This document shows positions 17,205 to 23,185 of a DNA stretch of 30,817 nucleotides, piece after piece. The notes beneath the pieces are model-generated. The model did no database searches. It had not been told where the DNA came from and was given only the letters and a program-made list of their open reading frames with translations. Source of the DNA: Archangium sp. (GTDB lineage Bacteria > Myxococcota > Myxococcia > Myxococcales > Myxococcaceae); the NCBI GenBank assembly GCA_016793585.1, contig JAEUJR010001085.1, positions 1 to 30,817 on the forward strand, written 5' to 3'. Each line of letters starts with the position of its first letter. Within the stretch, counting starts at the first letter, position 1. Position numbers and translations under genes: made by a program.

Positions 17205-17675
17205 GTGCGACGGGGAATCGTCATCGTGGCTTCGCTCGCGCTGGTGTCGCTCGGTCTGAGCGTCGGCGAAGTGCCGTCACGCCTCAGCGCCGCCGTCGAC
17301 GGCTTCGAGGCGGGCCCTTCAGGAGCGCTGTGCCACTTCTTCGCGCCCATCGTCGAAGTCGAGGCACGACCGTGTACCCGTCACTGCGTCGCGTTTCGCA
17401 CCGAAGCTACCGAGCTGCGTGTCGAACGAACGAATGGAGAAGCGCTGCCAGTGACCGAGGTCGATGGTGATCAGCGCTTCGCCTTCGATGATCAGACGCC
17501 GTTCGACGTCGTGCTCTCGTGGAGGCCGAAGCGCTTCGACTCTGGCGTGGTGCTCTCGTACGGAGACTGCCTCTCCGATGGCCCGCCGACCCCGACACGA
17601 GCGTCGAGCACGAATGGCCGAGCGTCCTTGCGCCTCACCCTGAGCGCGGGAAGCGACGAACCGTCACTCAAGTGA
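17205..17675 (+). CDS. exported protein of unknown function
   Basis: 156 residues from a GTG at 17205 with Shine-Dalgarno AAGGAG (17194-17199), which begins on the last base of the previous stop codon. The N-terminus RRGIVIVASLALVSLGLSVG is a signal peptide or anchor helix. The mature part has four Cys residues (ALCHFF, RPCTRHC, YGDC) and looks beta-rich. I do not recognise a family. The last codons (GSDEPSLK and stop) are part of a ~51-bp segment repeated at 18102-18152. Confidence 0.75.
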   Translation: MRRGIVIVASLALVSLGLSVGEVPSRLSAAVDGFEAGPSGALCHFFAPIVEVEARPCTRHCVAFRTEATELRVERTNGEALPVTEVDGDQRFAFDDQTPFDVVLSWRPKRFDSGVVLSYGDCLSDGPPTPTRASSTNGRASLRLTLSAGSDEPSLK

Positions 17676-17699
17676 CCCGCAGTACGAAGTCGACGTTCC
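17649..17699. repeat. direct repeat copy A (duplicated convergent gene junction)
   Basis: About 51 bp, matching 18102-18152 with roughly six to seven mismatches at a constant offset of 453 bp. On the plus strand it encodes the end G-S-D-E-P-S-L-K-stop of the exported protein. On the minus strand it encodes N-V-D-F-V-L-R-V-T-stop, nearly identical to the C-terminus of the FHA protein at 18121. Confidence 0.85.
17668..17697 (-). pseudogene. relic of an FHA gene 3' end
   Basis: Nine codons and a stop on the minus strand read NVDFVLRVT, against NVDFVLRLT at the end of the intact FHA gene (18121-18411). No further FHA similarity is seen upstream on this strand, so this is a leftover of a duplicated or deleted FHA copy. 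Confidence 0.6.
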
Positions 17700-17727
17700 A
17701 CGGTCGCCCACAGGCTCTGGCGTGTGA

Positions 17728-18120
17728 GTGGTAGATTCGGTGTCTCCGACGTCCACTATCGTGGTCAGTCTGCGAGTCGACACGCCGAGTGCTGAACTCG
17801 TCGCGAGTCTGAGAGAGGTGTCAGGTCAATCAGTTGCCAAGATCGTCGCCGCGCTGCGTTCCGGTTCCCCAATTCTCAGGTCACGACTCCTCTTCAACGA
17901 TCATCCAGACCGCGCAGCGGAGCTGAGATCGCTAGTCGAGCTCATCAGGGAGCGGACTGTCGTCCGAGATCCACGTCGTGACTGTGCCCTGACCGAGGCC
18001 AATCGCATCAGCGCCTCAGACGTCGGTGTCATCCTCGACGAGTGTGAGAGCCTGTTCGCCCGCATCCGTCGGCATGACGACGCCAACTCAACTCGAGCGC
18101 AGGAAGCGACGAGCTGTCGC
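17728..18120 (+). CDS. orphan reading frame, normal 3' end apparently lost
   Basis: From the GTG at 17728 the frame reads VSLRVDTPSAELVASLRE, then GQSVAKIVAALRSGSP and LLFNDHPDRAAELRSLVELI: a small strand-helix protein with plausible coding character but lower third-position GC than its neighbours. There is no recognisable Shine-Dalgarno; GTGs slightly downstream are possible starts. No stop occurs where the protein should end. The frame stays open to 18732, but everything after ~18120 is antisense to the FHA and toxin genes and unlikely to be translated. Repeat copy B, carrying the tail of another gene in a different frame, begins at 18102. I therefore give an approximate end and suspect a disrupted gene. 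The function is unknown. Confidence 0.4.
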
Positions 18121-18152
18121 TCAAGTGAGTCGCAGCACGAAGTCGACGTTCC
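18102..18152. repeat. direct repeat copy B (duplicated convergent gene junction)
   Basis: Second copy of the 17649-17699 segment. The plus strand reads G-S-D-E-L-S-L-K-stop, preceded in the same frame by a stop at 18075, so only a ~16-codon tail of the exported-protein gene survives. The minus strand is the genuine 3' end of the FHA gene. Confidence 0.85.
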
Positions 18153-18411
18153 CCATCCTGAACGTCTGCCCGTCATGGAGTTCGCAGCTCGGCTTGATCT
18201 GCTTTCCGTCGACCCACGTGCCGCTGGCCGAGCCGAGATCGGAGAGCATCCATCGGCCGTTCTCGAAGTTCAGCTCCCCGTGACGCCGGCTCATGGTCGG
18301 CGACTTCACGGCGACCGAGCAATCGTCATTGCGGCCGATGCCGTTCTGCTCCTTCAAGGGCACCACACGTTTCCCACTCTGATCCGCGAACTCCACCACT
18401 GGAGCGCTCAC
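18121..18411 (-). CDS. minimal FHA domain protein, third gene of toxin-antitoxin operon
   Basis: 96 residues, essentially one FHA domain. I chose the GTG at 18411 because it overlaps the toxin stop (GTGA) and leaves exactly a complete domain. Landmarks are GIGRNDDCSV (Arg27), SPTMSRRH (Ser41, His44) and SDLGSASGTWVDG. In the last motif the usual Asn of GSxNGT is Ser63, a key phosphothreonine-contacting position in the family, so binding may be altered. Position and overlap imply it is translated with the toxin. FHA proteins usually read out Ser/Thr kinase activity, and kinases occur elsewhere in this window; a link between phosphorylation and the toxin is inference. Confidence 0.85.
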   Translation of the reverse strand: MSAPVVEFADQSGKRVVPLKEQNGIGRNDDCSVAVKSPTMSRRHGELNFENGRWMLSDLGSASGTWVDGKQIKPSCELHDGQTFRMGNVDFVLRLT

Positions 18412-18740
18412 GACTCGAACTCCATGATTCGCTCGAAGAGAAGATCGTCGAGGTTTCTCCGACCGTCGACGAGCGCCAACACGACCATCGTCTTCCCATC
18501 GACACGGAAGATGAGCCGCCACGGCGTCGACACCAACTCTCGCCACTCGGTCATTCCCGCGCGCGCGAGCTCAGGCACGACCCGGCCCCGGTTCGGAAAC
18601 CGCTCCAGCGTCGAAGCAAGCTTCTCGAGTCGATCAGCCACCTTCTCTGCGTTCAGCGGTGACGTCGCAGCGATGAAATCGAGAATGCGCTGCAGGTCGC
18701 CCTGCGCCACCTGCGCCCAACGAACGCGGTAGCGCTTCAT
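18408..18740 (-). CDS. type II toxin of the RelE/ParE superfamily
   Basis: 110 residues. It shows the family pattern: N-terminal helix pair (VAQGDLQRILDFIA..NAEKVADRLEKLASTLERFP), NRGRVVPEL, WRELVSTPWRLIFRVDG and the closing strand VVLALVDGRRNLDDLL. RelE members cleave mRNA on ribosomes and ParE members poison gyrase; which applies here cannot be decided by eye, though the helix pair and RGRVVPEL look ParE-like. Its ATG overlaps the antitoxin stop (ATGA), and its stop overlaps the FHA start. Confidence 0.92.
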   Translation of the reverse strand: MKRYRVRWAQVAQGDLQRILDFIAATSPLNAEKVADRLEKLASTLERFPNRGRVVPELARAGMTEWRELVSTPWRLIFRVDGKTMVVLALVDGRRNLDDLLFERIMEFES

Positions 18741-19000
18741 CGCGTCGCGAGCCGCTTGCGAGCTGCCCGAAACACCTCGCCCTGACTCGACGTGCGCCCT
18801 TCGTCGACGTCACGCTCTCCCTGCGCCACGAGCTTCAGCATCGCCAGGGTTCGTTTGAGCGCCGTGTAGCTCGCGACATCCTGCAAGACCGCCGTCTCTT
18901 CTCCATTCTGGGTGATGACGACAGGCTCACCGGTGCTCGAGGCCGAGGCGAGCACCTCAGCCAGATGCGCCTTCACGTAGGAGACAGGGTGCGAGGACAT
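18737..19000 (-). CDS. type II antitoxin, Phd/YefM family
   Basis: 87 residues starting MSSHPVSYVKAHLAEVLASA, the usual Phd/YefM opening (short strand then helix), followed by STGEPVVITQNGEETAVLQDV and a charged C-terminal helix that would wrap the toxin. From family knowledge it neutralises the toxin and autorepresses the operon through its N-terminal DNA-binding domain. The frame is open 10 codons further to an ATG at 19030, but Met at 19000 gives the standard length. No Shine-Dalgarno precedes it, and the operator palindrome reaches into the start codon, so a leaderless message is possible. Confidence 0.88.
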   Translation of the reverse strand: MSSHPVSYVKAHLAEVLASASSTGEPVVITQNGEETAVLQDVASYTALKRTLAMLKLVAQGERDVDEGRTSSQGEVFRAARKRLATR

Positions 19001-19030
19001 GGTCAGAAGATGGTACCAACTTCTGACCAT
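18999..19030. promoter_or_regulatory. toxin-antitoxin operator (32-bp palindrome)
   Basis: Arms ATGGTCAGAAG (18999-19009) and CTTCTGACCAT (19020-19030) are perfect inverted repeats around a palindromic core TGGTACCA (19011-19018). The only asymmetry is the A/A pair at 19010/19019. It abuts the antitoxin start and lies in the 139-bp gap shared with the divergent dehalogenase gene. This is what a Phd/YefM autoregulatory operator looks like; the role is inferred. Confidence 0.75.
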
Positions 19031-19139
19031 CCCTGCAGCGGCTGCTCGACATCGCGAGCCGGCCCCGTTCACCGATTCGTCACCCAATTCGAGTGCCCAC
19101 GCTTCCCATGGTCGAGCGGGTGGGTCATGTGTGGGGCAC

Positions 19140-20030
19140 ATGGAACTCCTGCGCACCCCCGACGAGCGATTCGCGTCGCTCCCAGACTTTCCTTTTGCGC
19201 CCCGCTTCGTCGACGTCGGAGGCCCGCGTATGGCCTGGGTCGAGGCCGGCTCTCCCGACGCGCCGGTCGTGCTCTGCCTGCACGGTGAGCCCACCTGGAG
19301 CTTCCTCTACCGAAAGTTCCTCCCGCCCCTCGCGAACGTCGGCCTGCGCGCCATCGCGCCCGACCTCATCGGCTTCGGCCGCTCCGACAAGCCCACGCAG
19401 CGCAGCGACTACACGTACCAGCGCCACCTCGACTGGCTGCGCGCCTTCATCGAGAAGCAGAACCTCACCAACATCACGCTGCTCTGTCAGGACTGGGGCG
19501 GGCTGCTCGGTCTGCGCCTGGCGACGGAGCTGCAGTCACGCTTCTCGCGCATCGTCACCGCGAACACCTTTCTCCCCACCGGCGACCAGCCGATGCCGAA
19601 GGCCTTCTTCAAGTGGCAGGAGTTCTCGCAGTCGACGCCCAGCTTCGATGTCGGCGCCATCGTCGCGAGGGGGTGCGTGAAGCCGATGCCCGCTGCCGTC
19701 GTCGCGGCGTACGACGCTCCGTTTCCCGACGACCGCTTCAAGGCCGGCGCGCGGCAGTTCCCCATGCTCGTGCCCTCGACGCCCGACGACCCGCAGACCG
19801 TCGCCAACCGCAAGGCGTGGGAGGTGCTCGGCGAGTGGAAGAAGCCGTTCCTCACCGCGTTCTCCGACGGCGACCCCATCACGAGAGGCGGCGACGCCAT
19901 CTTTCAGGGCATCGTGCCCGGCGCGCAGGGCCAGAAGCACGTCACGCTCGAGGGCGGCGGTCACTTCCTTCAGGAAGACGTGGGCGACCAGCTGGTTCGG
20001 GTCGTCGCAGAGTTCGTGCGCACGACCTGA
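19140..20030 (+). CDS. dhmA: haloalkane dehalogenase (HLD-I-like)
   Basis: 296 residues, close to the usual length. Alpha/beta-hydrolase landmarks are HGEPTWSFLYR (oxyanion hole, 48-58), the nucleophile elbow QDWGG with Asp118, acid Asp245 in FSDGDPIT and base His275 in GGGHFLQED. The two halide-binding Trp residues expected for subfamily I are Trp119 and Trp159 (FFKWQEF). It should cleave carbon-halogen bonds of haloalkanes by water to give an alcohol and halide (EC 3.8.1.5), in the cytoplasm; the natural substrate in such bacteria is usually unknown. I chose ATG 19140, since the open frame upstream runs through the toxin-antitoxin operator. It is divergent from the antitoxin. Confidence 0.9.
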   Translation: MELLRTPDERFASLPDFPFAPRFVDVGGPRMAWVEAGSPDAPVVLCLHGEPTWSFLYRKFLPPLANVGLRAIAPDLIGFGRSDKPTQRSDYTYQRHLDWLRAFIEKQNLTNITLLCQDWGGLLGLRLATELQSRFSRIVTANTFLPTGDQPMPKAFFKWQEFSQSTPSFDVGAIVARGCVKPMPAAVVAAYDAPFPDDRFKAGARQFPMLVPSTPDDPQTVANRKAWEVLGEWKKPFLTAFSDGDPITRGGDAIFQGIVPGAQGQKHVTLEGGGHFLQEDVGDQLVRVVAEFVRTT

Positions 20031-20188
20031 TCAGTCGGTTTGAACTCGAACTGCGTCGGCGAGCCAATGCTGCTCGGTGTGTGCTCCCGCGTCGGGTAAC
20101 GTCGCGGCCAGCCGTCACGTCTCGAGCAGCGCGCGAACGGCGCCTTTGAGCTGCACCCCGACGACACGAGGAGCAAACCCAGTCGCAT
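19970..20188 (-). CDS. possible small lipoprotein or relic
   Basis: 72 codons from an ATG at 20188 begin MRLGLLLVSSGCSSK, a plausible short lipoprotein signal (lipobox S-S-G-C). The remainder is Arg-rich and its last ~20 codons are antisense to the end of the dehalogenase gene. There is no Shine-Dalgarno. A neighbouring frame on the same strand ends ATLPDAGAHTEQHWLADA.. at a stop 20033-20031 that forms TGATCA with the dehalogenase stop. That suggests either a frameshifted convergent lipoprotein gene or chance. This is a weak call for the only thing I see in the 215-bp gap. Confidence 0.22.
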   Translation of the reverse strand: MRLGLLLVSSGCSSKAPFARCSRRDGWPRRYPTREHTPSSIGSPTQFEFKPTDQVVRTNSATTRTSWSPTSS

Positions 20189-20245
20189 CGCTCGGCGCCT
20201 GCACACTGACTGGACTTCTGACGTCCGGCTGCACATGAGACGGCC

Positions 20246-21007
20246 ATGTCGTCGGCAGCTCCATCTCGCCCGCTCGTTCCCGAGACGTTTCAGACCCGCG
20301 TCGTCGCGGCGCGCATGCTCGGCCCGCGCGTGCGGCACCTCACCTTCGAGCGCACCGACGGTCAGCCGTTCAGCTTCGACGCTGGCCAGTGGGTGCAGCT
20401 CATCTTCCCGCTGCAGGACGAGAAGGGCCGCGCCATTCGCCGCTCGTACAGCATCGCGTCGGCGCCTGATTCGAGCCCGCGCTTCGAGCTCGCCGTGACG
20501 AAGGTGGAAGAGGGGCCCGGCTCCACGTTTCTGCATGACGTCACCGTCGGCACGTCGCTCGACGTGAAGGGCCCGGCCGGCACCTTCACCCGCCCGCTCG
20601 ACACCGCGGCGCCGTCGCTCTTCATCGCCACCGGCACGGGCGTCGCGCCGTTTCGCGGCATGGTTCGTCACGCGCTCGCCGCTGGCCGCACCGAGCCGTT
20701 GTGGTTGTTGCTGGGCGTGCGCGCTCCCGACGAGCTGCTCTTCGGAGACGAGCTCACCGCGCTCGCCGCGCAGCACCCGCACTTCCGTTTCCTGCCGTCG
20801 CTCTCACGCCCGCCATCGGACTGGACCGGCCGCGGCGGCTACGTGCAGACCCACGTCAAAGCCCTCTGGAGCGAGCTCACCGCCACGCACCCCAACGCCC
20901 ACGCGTACATCTGCGGCGTGAAGAAGATGCTCACGGCGTCGCGCGAGGTGCTGCGAACCGAGCTCGGCGTCGACCGCAAGCAGGTGCACCTCGAGGCCTA
21001 CGACTGA
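20246..21007 (+). CDS. FAD/NAD(P)-binding reductase, ferredoxin-NADP reductase-like
   Basis: 253 residues. The N-terminal flavin-binding barrel has RRSYSIAS (Arg66-Ser67-Tyr68-Ser69, the RxYS flavin motif) and KGPAGTF. The nucleotide-binding domain has ATGTGVAPFRGM (128-139) and the late YICGVKKM segment. It should shuttle electrons between NAD(P)H and a ferredoxin, flavodoxin or oxygenase; no [2Fe-2S] domain is fused and no ferredoxin gene is adjacent, so the partner is unknown. It follows the dehalogenase by 215 bp on the same strand. It is convergent with the 654-residue gene, stop to stop in TGATCA. Confidence 0.88.
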   Translation: MSSAAPSRPLVPETFQTRVVAARMLGPRVRHLTFERTDGQPFSFDAGQWVQLIFPLQDEKGRAIRRSYSIASAPDSSPRFELAVTKVEEGPGSTFLHDVTVGTSLDVKGPAGTFTRPLDTAAPSLFIATGTGVAPFRGMVRHALAAGRTEPLWLLLGVRAPDELLFGDELTALAAQHPHFRFLPSLSRPPSDWTGRGGYVQTHVKALWSELTATHPNAHAYICGVKKMLTASREVLRTELGVDRKQVHLEAYD

Positions 21008-22972
21008 TCAGGCGCCTTCGAGCGAGGCGAGCAAGGCGGGCGCCTGCGCCGCGAAGAGCTCCTGCACCTTCGCCGTGAACTCTGCTTCGTGGGCGAGGTT
21101 GTGTTCGTACAGGTCGACCGTCGACATCGACGCCCGCTCGGGGAACAGCTCGTTGGGCACGCGCGCCCACAGGTCGTCTTCCAGGTCGCGCAGCGCGTCG
21201 AGGTGGCCACCTTCGATGGCGCGCTGGAGCACGTCGGGCGGCAGGTCGGGCAGCGCTCCCGCACCACCGTCGCGCCAGGTCTGGGTGTTGAAGAGCCCGC
21301 CGCGCAGGTAGCCCATCGTCGCGTCACCGATGCGTTGGTCGGCCGGCAGCCGCTCGTTCGCCGCGCGCCACATCGCCTCGCGTTCGGCCTGCGTCTGCCG
21401 GTCATTGGTGACCGCCGTGATTCCGTCGCCGACGAGCGAGAGACCGGTGCCAACCGCGGTGACGGCCTCTCCAGGCAGCGCACCGACACCCGTCGCGGTG
21501 ATGGCCGAGCCCGCGGCCGAGATGAGGTCACCCGCGATGCCGACGGTGGAGCCGACGCTGATGCCCTCCTTCGCGTAGCGGTCCCAGGCGCTGGCGATGG
21601 AGGTGACCGCGCCCAGCCCTGGGAGGAAGCGGCTCGCCACCTTGCCGATGGTCGCAGCGCTCACCCCGAGCACCTCGGAGCCAAGTCGACCTGCCTGTGC
21701 GAGCCCGCCCACGATGGTCGCTGCATCGCCCGAGGCCGAGATGAGGGCTTCGATGCGCTCCTTGCTCGAGTCGGCCGTCGCTGCGCCGTACAGGTCGTAC
21801 GCGAGGCCTGCCACCGCGAGCGCCTTGCCGAGCTTCGAGCTCTCTGCCCAGTCCTTGCCCAGCTGCTCGAGGTCGTCCGGCGTAGCCGTGCCTGTCGCCA
21901 GCTCCATGAAGCTGTCGAGCGCACCCTTGATGGACTCGGCTTTGCCCTTGAAGTCCCAGGCGGTGGAGGCAGCGCCGACCGCGGCCGCAGCAGGGTCCAT
22001 GAACGGCGCCAGCTTCGTCTCGAGGGCTTCGCGGAACGTCGCTGCTTCTGCTTCGCCCTTCGCCGCTGCGGTGGCCGAAACCGTCGGCAGCGCTGCGGCG
22101 ACGATGCCTTCGAGGGCCTCGGTGGGGCCGTTCGTTCGTGCACGCTCGGCGGCCCAGTCCAGCGCGGCTTCGGCGTGCCTCGTTCCTGCGAGCACGGTGT
22201 ACCCGTCGACCAGCGTCGCTTCGGTGAGCTTGCCTTCGTTCGTCTGGAGGCTGGTGAGCAGCCCGTCTTCCGCCTTCGCGACGTCGTCGTAGAGGCTCGC
22301 GTTCTGCTCGCGGAAGGCGGCGATGGCGGCGGCTTTTTGTTCGTCGGTGACCAGCCTGGAGCCGACCGCGAGGTTCTCGGCGAACTTCGTCTCGGCCTCG
22401 GTGAGCTTCGTCTTGGCAGCCTCGAGGGTCGCGGTGGCCGCTTCGGTCGCGGCGGTGGCGACCGGGTCAGCACCAGCGAGCGCTTCGTCGAGCCCAGTGC
22501 CATCGCGAGCGCCCAACTTGGCGACGCGCTCGAGGTCTCGTTGGCTCAACAGCCCCTGCGAGACACCGGCTTTGATGGCTTGGGCGACGGCTGCTTTGTC
22601 CTCGAGCTTCGCGGCGTCGTACACGCGGTTGAGCTCGAACGGCGACAGCTGGCTCACCACGTCGGCCGAATAGAGCGGGTCGGACTTGCGAGCTCCGAGC
22701 TTTTCGGCGAGCCGTTCGTCGGCGAGCTCCTGACTGACGGCCTGGTTCGCGCGGTACTCGGCGACGTCAGCGGCTGCGGCAGCCTTCGAGGCCGGGAGCG
22801 CCGTGGCCGACAATGCGACCGGAGCCGTGCTCGCTGCTTTGAACGTCGACGTCGTCTGATCGATGGGCTTCGGCGCTTCGACCTTCGGCGGTTCCGGCGG
22901 CCTGGGTCGCTCGACACGGGTGGACTGAGTGGAAGTGCTGGTCCGGTCGGAGGTCGTGCGTTCGATGGCCAT
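21008..22972 (-). CDS. large Ala-rich protein of unknown function
   Basis: 654 residues without a signal peptide. A disordered Ser/Thr/Pro start (about 1-60) is followed by helical segments, including SDPLYSADVVSQLSPFELNRVYDA and a heptad-like stretch at ~170-205 (TEAATATLEAAKTKLTEAE). Residues ~440-525 form a long weakly hydrophobic Gly/Ala/Val region (FLPGLGAVTSIASAW, VGIAGDLISAAGSAITATG, AVTAVGTGLSLVGDGITAV) that could insert into membranes. The C-terminal ~110 residues are acidic and soluble (PDLPPDVLQRAIEGGHLDAL). I do not recognise a named family. Without a signal it would need a dedicated secretion route if exported. It is divergent from the second kinase across 213 bp. Confidence 0.75.
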   Translation of the reverse strand: MAIERTTSDRTSTSTQSTRVERPRPPEPPKVEAPKPIDQTTSTFKAASTAPVALSATALPASKAAAAADVAEYRANQAVSQELADERLAEKLGARKSDPLYSADVVSQLSPFELNRVYDAAKLEDKAAVAQAIKAGVSQGLLSQRDLERVAKLGARDGTGLDEALAGADPVATAATEAATATLEAAKTKLTEAETKFAENLAVGSRLVTDEQKAAAIAAFREQNASLYDDVAKAEDGLLTSLQTNEGKLTEATLVDGYTVLAGTRHAEAALDWAAERARTNGPTEALEGIVAAALPTVSATAAAKGEAEAATFREALETKLAPFMDPAAAAVGAASTAWDFKGKAESIKGALDSFMELATGTATPDDLEQLGKDWAESSKLGKALAVAGLAYDLYGAATADSSKERIEALISASGDAATIVGGLAQAGRLGSEVLGVSAATIGKVASRFLPGLGAVTSIASAWDRYAKEGISVGSTVGIAGDLISAAGSAITATGVGALPGEAVTAVGTGLSLVGDGITAVTNDRQTQAEREAMWRAANERLPADQRIGDATMGYLRGGLFNTQTWRDGGAGALPDLPPDVLQRAIEGGHLDALRDLEDDLWARVPNELFPERASMSTVDLYEHNLAHEAEFTAKVQELFAAQAPALLASLEGA

Positions 22973-23104
22973 GAAGTCCCTGGGAAGCGAGAGCGCCTGA
23001 AGTGATGACGCCGGGCTCCCGCATCTGTCGCACTGTACGTCGGGTTCCCGCTCGCGAGCACGATGGCCAGCTCCGTCGAGGTGCGCGAGACTGTCACCCG
23101 TGCG

Positions 23105-23132
23105 TTTCAGGTGCCCCGCAGAAGTCCTGAAA
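23105..23132. promoter_or_regulatory. inverted repeat upstream of second kinase
   Basis: TTTCAGG (23105-23111) and CCTGAAA (23126-23132) are perfect 7-bp arms separated by 14 bp in the 213-bp divergent gap. It could be an operator or a hairpin; nothing else supports it. Confidence 0.3.
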
Positions 23133-23185
23133 ACATTTCAATCAGTCCGTAAAGACCGCGCCCCAACCTGCAGTGGAGTTCCTTC

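Noticed and set aside
18121..18732. Plus-strand frame continuing from 17728 through 18732 as a 334-residue protein
   Set aside because: From ~18120 it is antisense to two well-supported minus-strand genes (FHA and RelE/ParE toxin); the open frame there is a high-GC shadow.
21089..23005. 638-codon plus-strand open frame
   Set aside because: Arg/Gly/Val-rich shadow, antisense to the 654-residue gene, which has better amino-acid composition and a clean stop junction.
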